Part shown: positions 24,641 to 32,660 of the stretch, piece after piece | Numbering within the stretch: position 1 is the stretch's first letter | Layout of the letters: every line of letters starts with the position of its first letter | Assembly: GCA_044432645.1 (NCBI GenBank) | Contig: JAWXUM010000001.1 | Coordinates: 1-64,000 of the forward strand | DNA length: 64,000 nt | From: SIG603 sp044432645 | GTDB lineage: Bacteria > Bacillota > Clostridia > Oscillospirales > Acutalibacteraceae | Direction of reading: 5' to 3' | Made by a program: the position numbers and the translations under genes | Notes under the pieces: model-generated | What the model was told of the DNA's origin: nothing | The model's input: the letters and a program-made list of their open reading frames with translations, nothing else | Database searches by the model: none

Positions 24641-25123
24641 TTATATTTTTGTAAAATCTATTGTAATTGTGTCTTTTTCTGGCATTAATTGTGTTAATTT
24701 AACACTAGCAGCGTTTAACATTCTTTTAGAAGCTTTTACTATATCGGTTTCTGCGTATTTGTCAGAAACATAAACTACTTCTTTAATACCAGACTGAATA
24801 ATGGCTTTTGCGCATTCGTTACAAGGGAAAAGTGCCACATAAATTTTTGCATTTTCAAGTGTTTTTCCGTGTGCGTTTAAAATTGCGTTAAGCTCAGCAT
24901 GAACTACAAAAGGATATTTTGTGTCCTCACCTTCCCTATCCCATGGGAATTCGTCATCTGAACAACCCATTGGGAAGCCGTTATAACCAGTTGATATTAT
25001 TACATTTCTTTGGTCTACTATACAAGCGCCTACTTGAGTGCTGGGGTCTTTACTTCTGCCAGCAGCAAGCATTGCAACTCCCATAAAATACTCATCCCAT
25101 GAAAGATAATTTTGACGTTTCAT
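24641..25123 (-). CDS. Deoxycytidylate (dCMP) deaminase, ComEB-like
   Basis: Encodes 160 residues. The cytidine deaminase zinc motifs are HAELNAILNAHG (His and catalytic Glu, about residues 77-88) and PCNECAKAII (Cys pair, about 104-113). The N-terminal MAAGRSKDPSTQVGACIVD segment is typical of dCMP deaminase/ComEB rather than cytidine deaminase. It makes dUMP for thymidylate synthesis. GAGGTG lies before the ATG. It is 10 bases after the ACT protein gene and probably cotranscribed, though functionally unrelated. Confidence 0.92.
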   Translation of the reverse strand: MKRQNYLSWDEYFMGVAMLAAGRSKDPSTQVGACIVDQRNVIISTGYNGFPMGCSDDEFPWDREGEDTKYPFVVHAELNAILNAHGKTLENAKIYVALFPCNECAKAIIQSGIKEVVYVSDKYAETDIVKASKRMLNAASVKLTQLMPEKDTITIDFTKI

Positions 25124-25133
25124 TATTCACCTC

Positions 25134-25565
25134 TTACATATTGGCTATTTGCTCATTTGTGGCAATCTCTATACCGCTATCTACTAAAATTTGAGCAGCT
25201 TTTTCGCCGTTGTCTGCTCTAATAATTACATAAGCTTTACCTTTATCACGGCTCATGAAAGCATAAACATATTCGATAGTAACGCAATTGTCAGAAAGCG
25301 TTCTAATAACTTTAGATAAAGCACCGAGTTCGTCACCAATTTGAACAGCTAAAACTTTTGAAAGTGAAACTGTCATACCAGCTTTTTTTAAAGCTATCAC
25401 AGCTTCGTCTGGTTTGTCAACGATAACTCTTAAAATACCGAAATCGCTAGTATCGGCAACTGAGATTGCCCTCATATCTATTTTGTTTTCAGCTAGAACC
25501 TCTGTTATGTCGGCTAATCTGCCTGGTTTATTTTCTATAAAAATTGATAATTGTTTTATTTGCAT
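25134..25565 (-). CDS. Tandem ACT-domain protein
   Basis: Encodes 143 residues from ATG 25565, ten bases after GAAAGG; an ATG six codons earlier has no SD. Two ACT domains: residues 1-65 (IKQLSIFIENKPGRLADITEVLAENKI) and 70-143 (VLAVQIGDELGALSKVIRTLSDNCVTIEYVYAF). ACT domains bind amino acids, usually to control enzymes. Stand-alone tandem ACT proteins are regularly found next to phenylacetate-CoA ligase and indolepyruvate oxidoreductase genes, as here, which suggests an aromatic amino acid sensor for this pathway. It lies 22 bases after the ligase gene. Confidence 0.88.
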   Translation of the reverse strand: MQIKQLSIFIENKPGRLADITEVLAENKIDMRAISVADTSDFGILRVIVDKPDEAVIALKKAGMTVSLSKVLAVQIGDELGALSKVIRTLSDNCVTIEYVYAFMSRDKGKAYVIIRADNGEKAAQILVDSGIEIATNEQIANM

Positions 25566-25587
25566 AAAAACACAACCTTTCATTAAT

Positions 25588-26880
25588 TTATCTGTTATCT
25601 ATAACTCTTTTTGCTTTGCCCTCTGACCTTGCAATACTTTTTGGCTCTACAAGTTTTACTTTTGCTGCTATATTTAAAGTTGATTGTAAAGCAGAAGCAA
25701 TATCATGTTCAACTTTTTCGATATTTTTAACAGTGTCAGAAAACATTTTGTCATTAAGTTCAACTTGAACTTCCATTATATCAAGATTATTTTTTCTGTC
25801 AACAATAATTTGATAGTTTGGATCCATACCAAGCTCTAATAAAACAGACTCAATTTGTGATGGGAATACATTGATTCCACGAATAATTAGCATATCGTCT
25901 GTTCTGCCCCTTGGTTTACCCATTCTAACTAAAGTTCTGCCACACTCACATTTTTCACGGTTCAAGACACAAATATCACGAGTTCTATAGCGAATTAATG
26001 GTAAAGCTTCTTTACCAATACAAGTGAAAACAAGTTCGCCAAACTCACCGTCTGGTAAAACTTCACCAGTGTCTGGGTCGATAATTTCTGGGTAGAAATA
26101 GTCCTCGTTAACGTGCATACCACATTGATATTCGCAATCGCATGAAACACCAGGACCTGCAATTTCGGAAAGTCCATATATGTCATAAGCTTTTATATCA
26201 AGAAGTTTTTCTATTTCTTTTCTCATTTCTTCTGTCCAAGGTTCTGCACCGAAAACACCTGCTCTAAGTTTTAGAGTTTTAGGGTCAATACCTCTTTCTC
26301 TAATACTTTCGCCTATAAACATAGCGTATGACGGTGTACAGCAAAGAATATCGGACTCGTAATCTTTTAAAATATCAATTTGTCTGTTTGTGTTGCCAGA
26401 TGAAACTGGTATAGCTGTAGCGCCTAGTTTTTCAGCTCCGTAATGAAGACCTAAACCACCAGTAAACAAACCGTAACCATATGAAACATGAACAAAGTCA
26501 TCTTTAGTTCCACCAACAGCTGCTAAACTTCTAGCAGCACAAATTGCCCAAACATCAACGTCGTTTGCTGTGTAGCCAACAACAGTTTGTTTGCCAGTTG
26601 TACCAGATGAAGCATGAACTCTTGCAAGTTCTTTTCTGTCAACTGCTAGCATGCCAAAAGGGTAGGTATCACGCAAATCGGTTTTATATGTAAAAGGAAG
26701 TTTTACAATATCGTCGATTGACTTAATATCCTCGGGTTTTAGTCCCATTTCATCGAATCTTTGTTTGTAAAGTGGGACAGTATCGTAACATTTTTTTACA
26801 ATGTTAACCAGTCTTTCAGATTGAATTTTTTTGAGTTCTTCCCTTGACGCACATTCAATCTCTTTTTGAAAATAAGCCAT
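25588..26880 (-). CDS. Phenylacetate-CoA ligase family protein (aryl-CoA ligase 1)
   Basis: Encodes 430 residues from ATG 26880, behind GAGGTG; a frame 30 codons longer lacks an SD. It is an AMP-forming adenylate-forming enzyme of the PaaK type: P-loop ASSGTTGKQT (about residues 93-102), YDIYGLSEIAGPGVS (about 236-250), YRTRD (about 305), and a C-terminal domain with GRTDDMLIIRGINVFPSQIE. It activates aryl acetates to CoA esters, or in the reverse direction could release acid and conserve energy. One of three paralogues around iorAB; it shares an operon with the ACT gene. Confidence 0.9.
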   Translation of the reverse strand: MAYFQKEIECASREELKKIQSERLVNIVKKCYDTVPLYKQRFDEMGLKPEDIKSIDDIVKLPFTYKTDLRDTYPFGMLAVDRKELARVHASSGTTGKQTVVGYTANDVDVWAICAARSLAAVGGTKDDFVHVSYGYGLFTGGLGLHYGAEKLGATAIPVSSGNTNRQIDILKDYESDILCCTPSYAMFIGESIRERGIDPKTLKLRAGVFGAEPWTEEMRKEIEKLLDIKAYDIYGLSEIAGPGVSCDCEYQCGMHVNEDYFYPEIIDPDTGEVLPDGEFGELVFTCIGKEALPLIRYRTRDICVLNREKCECGRTLVRMGKPRGRTDDMLIIRGINVFPSQIESVLLELGMDPNYQIIVDRKNNLDIMEVQVELNDKMFSDTVKNIEKVEHDIASALQSTLNIAAKVKLVEPKSIARSEGKAKRVIDNR

Positions 26881-26992
26881 TTTGAACACCTCATTATAAT
26901 TTATTTTTTGAATTTTATGATTTGTTTGTAGAGCAGATTTATATTGCAGGGTCAAACAGTATTCGCTCATACATTTTTACTAAGTTTTAGAT

Positions 26993-27044
26993 TGTAGGGT
27001 TGGGTCTTGACCCAACCGAGGAATGGTCAAGACCATGCCCTACA
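26993..27044. repeat. REP-like palindromic element forming a three-way junction, copy 2
   Basis: Outer arms TGTAGGG (26993-26999) and CCCTACA (27038-27044) enclose two hairpins: GTTGGGTC-TT-GACCCAAC at 26999-27016 and ATGGTC-AA-GACCAT at 27023-27036. The element is markedly GC-richer than its surroundings. It lies in the 217-base gap between iorB and aryl-CoA ligase 1. A second degenerate end (GACACTACAA, about 27080-27089) follows. Confidence 0.75.
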
Positions 27045-27097
27045 GTTTTCTGCGTAATCAACAGTCTTTACCTGTGCTCGACACTACAAATTTTTTC

Positions 27098-27673
27098 TTA
27101 CTGATGATAACCTAAATCGAATGCCTTTAGGTTAAGTTCTAAAAATTTTGGTGGAACGTTTTCTTTAACAGCTTTTAGCCATGATTCTTTTGAAATTTCT
27201 AGTTTTGATGCCATTGCTGCCATTAAAACTACGTTAACAGCCTTAACATTGCCAGCTTCTAGTGATAGTTTGTCAGCTTCAACAGTTGTTACATTTACAC
27301 CACCGTCAGCGATTTTACCTAATATATTTTCAGGATATTTTGCCATACCGGTGATAACAGGCATTGGGTCCATTTCCTGAGTATTTACGATTAAATCGCC
27401 ACCTTTTTTAAGGTATGGCAAATATCTTGCGGCTTCTAATTGCTCGAATGCTAGCACAACGTCAGCTTCGCCCTCTTCGATAATAGGAGCATAAACTTTT
27501 TTGCCGTATCTTACATAAGTTACAACACTGCCACCACGTTGGCTCATGCCGTGAACTTCGCTTACTTTTACGTCAAAACCCTCGTTCATCATAACTGAAC
27601 CTAAAATTCTGCTTGCAAGAAGTGTACCTTGTCCACCAACACCTACTATAATAACGCTTTTCACCTTTTCCAT
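27098..27673 (-). CDS. iorB: Indolepyruvate:ferredoxin oxidoreductase, beta subunit
   Basis: Encodes 191 residues. It carries the 2-oxoacid oxidoreductase gamma-type fold: VGVGGQGTLLASRILGSVM (residues 10-28), EVHGMSQRGGSVVTYVRYG (about 38-56) and AFEQLEAARYL. Together with IorA it decarboxylates indolepyruvate and other arylpyruvates to aryl-acetyl-CoA, passing electrons to ferredoxin. The start overlaps the iorA stop by one base, so the two are coupled. The length is normal. Confidence 0.95.
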   Translation of the reverse strand: MEKVKSVIIVGVGGQGTLLASRILGSVMMNEGFDVKVSEVHGMSQRGGSVVTYVRYGKKVYAPIIEEGEADVVLAFEQLEAARYLPYLKKGGDLIVNTQEMDPMPVITGMAKYPENILGKIADGGVNVTTVEADKLSLEAGNVKAVNVVLMAAMASKLEISKESWLKAVKENVPPKFLELNLKAFDLGYHQ

Positions 27674-29400
27674 TACACTTCCTCCTTGATTGCTTTTTTA
27701 GGGCAAAGACCTTGGCATACTTTACAGCCTACACATTGTGTGAAGTCGATTTCAGCTTTGCCGTCTTTCATGCTAATAGCTGGACAGCCAATACCTAAGC
27801 AAATTTTACAACCTATACATTTATCTTTGTCGATAGCTAGTGGAGCTTCTTTTTTAACATATTTTAAAAGTGCACATGGTCTACGGCTGATAATTACAGA
27901 TGGTTCATCTGCTTCAAGCTCTGTGCTTATTACTTCTTTTAAAGCTTTTAAGTCATAAGGGTCAACCACTGTTACACGATTTATACCGATAGCCTTACAT
28001 AGTTTTTCAAGGTTAACAGCTGCTGCTGGTTCGCCTTTGATATTAAAGCCAGTTGTTGGGTTTTGTTGGTGTCCTGTCATACCTGTAATTGAGTTATCAA
28101 GAATCATAACTACTGAATTACTTCTGTTGTATGCAACATCTACAAGGCTGTTGATACCTGTGTGCATGAATGTTGAGTCGCCTATAACAGCTACTGATTT
28201 TTTGTCATTACCAGTTGCAATGTTATAACCATGAAGTGCAGAAATTGAAGCACCCATACAGATACAAGCATCCATTGCACTAAGTGGAGCAGAAGCGCCC
28301 AAAGTGTAACAACCAATGTCACCACTTACATAAACACCAAGTTTTTTAAGTGTGTAGAAAACTCCTCTATGAGGGCAACCACAGCACATAACTGGAGGGC
28401 GAATTGGAATATCGCCGTCAAATGTCAAGCCTTTTACTTCTTCATTTTTAAGAAGTTTAGCAAGAATTTTTTGGTTAAATTCACCAACTTTAGGGAATAA
28501 ATCTTTACCGATAACATCTACACCAATTTTTTTGCAATGAGTTTCGATTATATCGTCAAGTTCTTCAATAACATAAACAGTGTCTAAATCTTTTGCAAAG
28601 TTTTTAATCATTTCTACTGGAAGTGGATTAATCATTCCTAGTTTTAAGTAATTTACGCTGTCGCCCATTACTTCTTTTGAATATTGATATACTGATCCTG
28701 CTGTTATAATACCGATTTTAGCACCGTTATCCTCGATAGTATTAATACCAGAAGTTTCTGCGTATTCTCTTAAATCTAGAGTTCTTTGCTCAACTAAAAC
28801 ATGTTTAGGTTTTGCAAAGTTTGGTAGCATTACGTTTTTAGCTACATTTTTTACATATGGTTTATTTGGAATTTCTGCTCTTGGCTCAAGTTCTACTAAA
28901 CTTCTTGAGTGAGAAATTCTTGTTGTTAGTCTTAAAATTAAAGGAGTATCAAATTTTTCGGAAATTTCATATGCAAGTTTTGTGTACTCTTTACACTCAA
29001 ATGAATCTGCTGGCTCAAGCATTGGAAGTTTAGCAGCTATTGCATAGTTTCTAGTGTCTTGCTCGTTTTGTGACGAGTGCATGCTTGGGTCGTCAGCTAC
29101 AGCTATAACCATACCACCATTTACACCTATGTAACTCATTGTGAAAATTGGGTCAGCTGCTACGTTAAAACCAACATGTTTCATAGCACAAAAACTTCTT
29201 GCACCACCTATTGCCGCACCAGATGCAACCTCGGCTGCTACTTTTTCATTAGGCGCCCATTCGCTGTAAATTTCGTTATATTTTGCCACGTTTTCTGTTA
29301 TCTCTGTACTTGGTGTACCTGGGTAGCTTGACACTACCTTTACACCAGCTTCATACAGGCCTCTGGCTACGGCTTCGTTACCTAAAAGTAATTCTTTCAT
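27673..29400 (-). CDS. iorA: Indolepyruvate:ferredoxin oxidoreductase, alpha subunit
   Basis: Encodes 575 residues, slightly shorter than many IorA. The N-terminal pyruvate-oxidoreductase domain begins LLLGNEAVARGLYEAGV. The thiamine-diphosphate domain includes CCGCPHRGVFYTLKKL (about 345-360), GDIGCYTLG and VIGDSTFMHTGINSL. The C-terminus holds two ferredoxin-type 4Fe-4S sets: CIGCKICLGIGCP (about 537-549) and CVGCKVCQGLCP (about 560-571). Acts in aromatic amino acid fermentation in the cytoplasm. It is 7 bases from aryl-CoA ligase 2 upstream and one base overlapped with iorB, giving a ligase-iorA-iorB operon. Confidence 0.96.
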   Translation of the reverse strand: MKELLLGNEAVARGLYEAGVKVVSSYPGTPSTEITENVAKYNEIYSEWAPNEKVAAEVASGAAIGGARSFCAMKHVGFNVAADPIFTMSYIGVNGGMVIAVADDPSMHSSQNEQDTRNYAIAAKLPMLEPADSFECKEYTKLAYEISEKFDTPLILRLTTRISHSRSLVELEPRAEIPNKPYVKNVAKNVMLPNFAKPKHVLVEQRTLDLREYAETSGINTIEDNGAKIGIITAGSVYQYSKEVMGDSVNYLKLGMINPLPVEMIKNFAKDLDTVYVIEELDDIIETHCKKIGVDVIGKDLFPKVGEFNQKILAKLLKNEEVKGLTFDGDIPIRPPVMCCGCPHRGVFYTLKKLGVYVSGDIGCYTLGASAPLSAMDACICMGASISALHGYNIATGNDKKSVAVIGDSTFMHTGINSLVDVAYNRSNSVVMILDNSITGMTGHQQNPTTGFNIKGEPAAAVNLEKLCKAIGINRVTVVDPYDLKALKEVISTELEADEPSVIISRRPCALLKYVKKEAPLAIDKDKCIGCKICLGIGCPAISMKDGKAEIDFTQCVGCKVCQGLCPKKAIKEEV

Positions 29401-29407
29401 ACTTACC

Positions 29408-30712
29408 TCACATATTTCTTAAATCTAATACACGTTTAGCTTTTCCTTGGAAACGCTCTAAACTTTTTGGTTCTACCAATGTTATTTTTGTGTCAAGACC
29501 TAAAACGCTCTTAAGTCTATCTTTTATATTTTTAGTTAATCTTTCAAGTTCACCAAAATGCTCCAAAAGTGAAGCGTCAATAAGCTCTACTTTAACTTCT
29601 AACCTGTCCATGAATTTAACCTTAGTTAAAACTAATTGATAGTGCGGACTAATTTGTGGGAACTCTGATAAAACAGTTGCAATTTGTGACGGGAACACGT
29701 TAACACCTTTGATGATAAGCATGTCGTCGGTTCTGCCCATAACTTTTGCCATTCTAACACCTGTTCTGCCACATGGACATGCGCTATAGTCAAGCTTTGT
29801 GATGTCCCTTGTTCTGTATCTTAAAACTGGAGCCCCCTCACGAATAAGAGTTGTAACAACAAGTTCGCCAGTTTCACCAGCAGGTTTAACCTCGCCAGTT
29901 TCTGGGTCGATAATCTCAGGGAAGAAAGCGTCCTCGTTAAAGTGAAGACCTGTGCCAAACTCACAGTCGCCAGAAACACCAGGTCCTGTAAGCTCTGTCA
30001 TACCGTAGTTATCGCTTACTCTAATATTTAGGTTTTGTTCGATAGTTCTTCTCATTTCGTCTGTACATGCTTCGCTACCTAAAATACCGAATTTAAGCTT
30101 GCTGTATTCTTCTAAAGGAACATTGCCTTCTTTTATCATTTCACTTAAATATATAGCGTAGCTTGGAGTAGCAACAATGCCAGTAACACCAAAATCTCTA
30201 AGCATCATAAGTTGTTTTTCTGTGTTGCCAGACGATGCTGGAATAACTGTTGCACCTAATTTTTCAAGTCCATAGTGAAGTCCTAATGCACCTGTAAAAA
30301 GTCCGTAACCAAAGCTAATTTGAATAATATCCTCGTCGCTAAGTCCAGCTGCAACACAAATTCTAGCAACTTGTTCTGCCCAATTGTCAAGGTCATTTTT
30401 AGTGTAAACACCTACAGTTGGTTTACCCGTTGTTCCAGATGAAGCGTGTATACGCACAATATCTTTCATTGGTCTTGCCATCATATTAAACGGATAGTTG
30501 TCCCTAATATCGTCCTTTGTTGTATATGGTATGTATTTAATATCTGACAAAGTTTTAATTTGGCTACCAGAAGTAATACCGACTTTAGTTAGCTTATCAT
30601 TATAAAATTTTACGTTGTTTATACAATAGTCAACCATTTTTTGCAGTCTTTGCAGTTGTAGCTTGTCCATGTCAGCTCTTTTCATGGTTTCTATTTCTTT
30701 ATTGAAATACAT
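29408..30712 (-). CDS. Phenylacetate-CoA ligase family protein (aryl-CoA ligase 2)
   Basis: Encodes 434 residues with PaaK features: ASSGTTGKPTVGVYT (about residues 90-104), SDNYGMTELTGPGVSGDC (about 235-252), YRTRDITKLD, CPCGRTG and GRTDDMLIIKGVNVFPSQIA. It directly precedes iorA (7-base gap), so it is the ligase most clearly tied to the IorAB product. In anaerobes IorAB yields aryl-acetyl-CoA, and a linked ligase may either hydrolyse it in reverse for energy or re-activate aryl acids. Direction cannot be read from sequence. Confidence 0.92.
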   Translation of the reverse strand: MYFNKEIETMKRADMDKLQLQRLQKMVDYCINNVKFYNDKLTKVGITSGSQIKTLSDIKYIPYTTKDDIRDNYPFNMMARPMKDIVRIHASSGTTGKPTVGVYTKNDLDNWAEQVARICVAAGLSDEDIIQISFGYGLFTGALGLHYGLEKLGATVIPASSGNTEKQLMMLRDFGVTGIVATPSYAIYLSEMIKEGNVPLEEYSKLKFGILGSEACTDEMRRTIEQNLNIRVSDNYGMTELTGPGVSGDCEFGTGLHFNEDAFFPEIIDPETGEVKPAGETGELVVTTLIREGAPVLRYRTRDITKLDYSACPCGRTGVRMAKVMGRTDDMLIIKGVNVFPSQIATVLSEFPQISPHYQLVLTKVKFMDRLEVKVELIDASLLEHFGELERLTKNIKDRLKSVLGLDTKITLVEPKSLERFQGKAKRVLDLRNM

Positions 30713-30816
30713 TTTCTTTTTTCTCCATTCGCTTTAATAGTTAAAAGTCCTAAAGTTAATTTTATACTATTTTAATGAAAATTTCAAGAGTTTTTTGTAA
30801 ATAAATTTGGTTATAT

Positions 30817-30874
30817 TTGTGGAACACGCACTGCACGTTCCCTGCGTACAAATGACCACAGGTCGCACCTACAA
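30817..30874. repeat. REP-like palindromic element, copy 3 (degenerate)
   Basis: Ends TTGTGG (30817-30822) and CCTACAA (30868-30874). Internal hairpins are GGAAC/GTTCC (30821-30825, 30837-30841) and GACC-ACA-GGTC (30854-30864). GC-rich compared with its flanks. Same layout as copy 2: two hairpins inside a TTGT-GG...CCTACAA frame. It lies between aryl-CoA ligases 3 and 2. Confidence 0.55.
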
Positions 30875-30882
30875 TTTTAAAA

Positions 30883-32106
30883 TTAATATCTGTTGTCGAA
30901 AATTCTTCTTGATTTTCTTTCGCTTCTTGGCAAATCACCAATTTCCACTGCTTTTGCAACAATAGTAAGACCAATTTTTTCTTTAAATGTGCTTTGAACT
31001 TCTTTTTCAACACCTATTCCTTTGTAACCTTTATTCATTTCAAAATAGAGTGTCATAATATCTCTACCATCTAAATGGTCAATCATTACTTGATATTCAG
31101 AAGAAACGCCATCAACAATTTTAAGTACATCTTCAATTTGTCCTGGGTAAATATTAACACCTTTTACTTTTACCATGTCGTCGCTTCTGCCAATTAATGT
31201 ATCGATTCTAGGGTAAGCACAACCACATTCACATTCACCTTTTATAATTCTAGTTAAATCGTGTGTTCTATACCTAATAAGTGGGGCTCCCTGCTTAACA
31301 AGTGTTGTAATAACAAGTTCTCCTATTTCGCCGTCTGGTAAAACTTTGCCAGTTTTAGGGTCGATAATTTCAAAATAAACATAGTCGTCCCAGTAGTGCA
31401 TACCACATTCATATTTACAACTCATAGCTACACCTGGACCATAAATTTCTGTTAATCCGTAAATGTCATAAAGCTCTACACCCAGCTCATTAGCAATACG
31501 ACGACGCATTTTCTCGCCCCAACGCTCAGAGCCTATTACAGCTTTTTTAAGATAAAGTCTGTCACGAACACCACGTTCCTCTATTTCTTCTGCGAGTAAA
31601 AGAGCATATGATGAAGTTGCGCAAAAAACTGTAGATTTTAAATCCATCATCATTTTAATTTGTTTATCTGTGTTTCCAGGACCCATAGGTACAACCATTG
31701 CACCTAGTTTTTCAGCTCCTGCTTGAAAACCTATACCAGCTGTCCACAGTCCATAACCTGGTGTAATTTGGATAATATCTTCGTTTGTTATGCCAGCAAG
31801 TTCATAGCATCTAGCAAAAATAGTTGCCCAATCGTCTACATCTTTTTTAGTATAAGGAATAATAATTGGTGTACCTGTTGTACCAGATGATGAATGTATT
31901 CTAACTATATCTTTTTGCTCCACAGCTGCTATACCTAATGGGTATACGTCACGAAGTTCGTCTTTATTTGTAAAAGGTAGCTTTTCAAAATCTTCTACAG
32001 AATTGATTTCTGCAAAATCAGCAAATTTACTTTGATAAAATCCACCGTCAAAGTTTTTAAGTTTAGTAAATAGTGTTTGAAATTTAGTTAATTGTTCTTT
32101 CTTCAT
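30883..32106 (-). CDS. Phenylacetate-CoA ligase family protein (aryl-CoA ligase 3)
   Basis: Encodes 407 residues, a little shorter at the N-terminus than the other two. PaaK motifs: SSSGTTGTPIIIPYT (about 71-85), YDIYGLTEIYGPGVAMSC (about 213-230), YRTHDLTRI, CECGCAYPRIDTLIGRSDDMVKVKGVNIYPGQIE. The conserved YRTRD is YRTHD here, and several variable positions differ, so its acyl preference is probably distinct. The start overlaps the thioesterase stop by 23 bases and has AAGGAGAAGG upstream. It is the most divergent of the three paralogues. Confidence 0.9.
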   Translation of the reverse strand: MKKEQLTKFQTLFTKLKNFDGGFYQSKFADFAEINSVEDFEKLPFTNKDELRDVYPLGIAAVEQKDIVRIHSSSGTTGTPIIIPYTKKDVDDWATIFARCYELAGITNEDIIQITPGYGLWTAGIGFQAGAEKLGAMVVPMGPGNTDKQIKMMMDLKSTVFCATSSYALLLAEEIEERGVRDRLYLKKAVIGSERWGEKMRRRIANELGVELYDIYGLTEIYGPGVAMSCKYECGMHYWDDYVYFEIIDPKTGKVLPDGEIGELVITTLVKQGAPLIRYRTHDLTRIIKGECECGCAYPRIDTLIGRSDDMVKVKGVNIYPGQIEDVLKIVDGVSSEYQVMIDHLDGRDIMTLYFEMNKGYKGIGVEKEVQSTFKEKIGLTIVAKAVEIGDLPRSERKSRRIFDNRY

Positions 32107-32521
32107 TTTCCTTCTCCTTTTTAACAGCGATAGCTATTCTATCGTGAAATTCTTTATTGTATTTTTTTAATGAAACAGCTTGACCGTTGGTCTTGATAAA
32201 GCAGTGTTTTGAGCTTGCAATATTACAAGGTGTGTCTTCTTCGTCTATAAACATCATATATTCTATTTCAAACCTTGTGCCTGTATAGTTTGAGAATTTC
32301 AGTCTTATATTAACTGTTTGCCCAAAGTGTACAGGTTTAAGATATTTGCAGTACACGTCCACAACAGGGATTTGAATACCAATTTTCTCAAGTTCAAAAA
32401 GCGAACATCCATTTTTATCCATCCATTCTATTCTTGCTTCTTCAAGCCACCGTATATAGTTTGAGTGGTGTACGATTGCCATTTGATCTGTTTCGTAATA
32501 ATTTACTTTTCTTTTAAACAT
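32084..32521 (-). CDS. Acyl-CoA thioesterase, 4HBT/YbgC-like hotdog fold
   Basis: Encodes 145 residues from ATG 32521 behind GGAGGG; the longer frame upstream has no SD. The 4HBT motif YYETDQMAIVHHSNYIRWLEEAR (about residues 7-29) contains the catalytic Asp. A hotdog helix and strands follow (YLKPVHFGQTVNIRLKF). These enzymes hydrolyse acyl- or aryl-CoA thioesters. Overlap with aryl-CoA ligase 3 and proximity to iorAB suggest aryl-acetyl-CoA as substrate, but that is inference. Confidence 0.88.
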   Translation of the reverse strand: MFKRKVNYYETDQMAIVHHSNYIRWLEEARIEWMDKNGCSLFELEKIGIQIPVVDVYCKYLKPVHFGQTVNIRLKFSNYTGTRFEIEYMMFIDEEDTPCNIASSKHCFIKTNGQAVSLKKYNKEFHDRIAIAVKKEKENEERTIN

Positions 32522-32593
32522 TCTAAACCCTCCATTTATACTTTTATATTTTAACACAATAAACCGATAAATAAAAGATATAAAAAGCACATT

Positions 32594-32626
32594 GTGACAT
32601 AAAATTTGAATTTTTTTTGCTAAAAT
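32594..32626 (+). promoter_or_regulatory. Candidate spoIIGA-sigE promoter with unusually long spacer
   Basis: GTGACA (32594-32599) and TGC-TAAAAT (extended -10, 32618-32626) are 21 bases apart. The Bacillus spoIIG promoter is known for an over-long spacer (22 bases) that needs Spo0A. A clear Spo0A box (TTTGTCGAA) is not seen, so this is by analogy only. Confidence 0.35.
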
Positions 32627-32660
32627 ATACCCATAAGTTAAAGAAAGGAGGTAGATTTCC

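Noticed and set aside
26881..26970. Thirty-codon N-terminal extension of aryl-CoA ligase 1
   Set aside because: No SD precedes it, while GAGGTG is placed correctly for ATG 26880, where PaaK homology begins.
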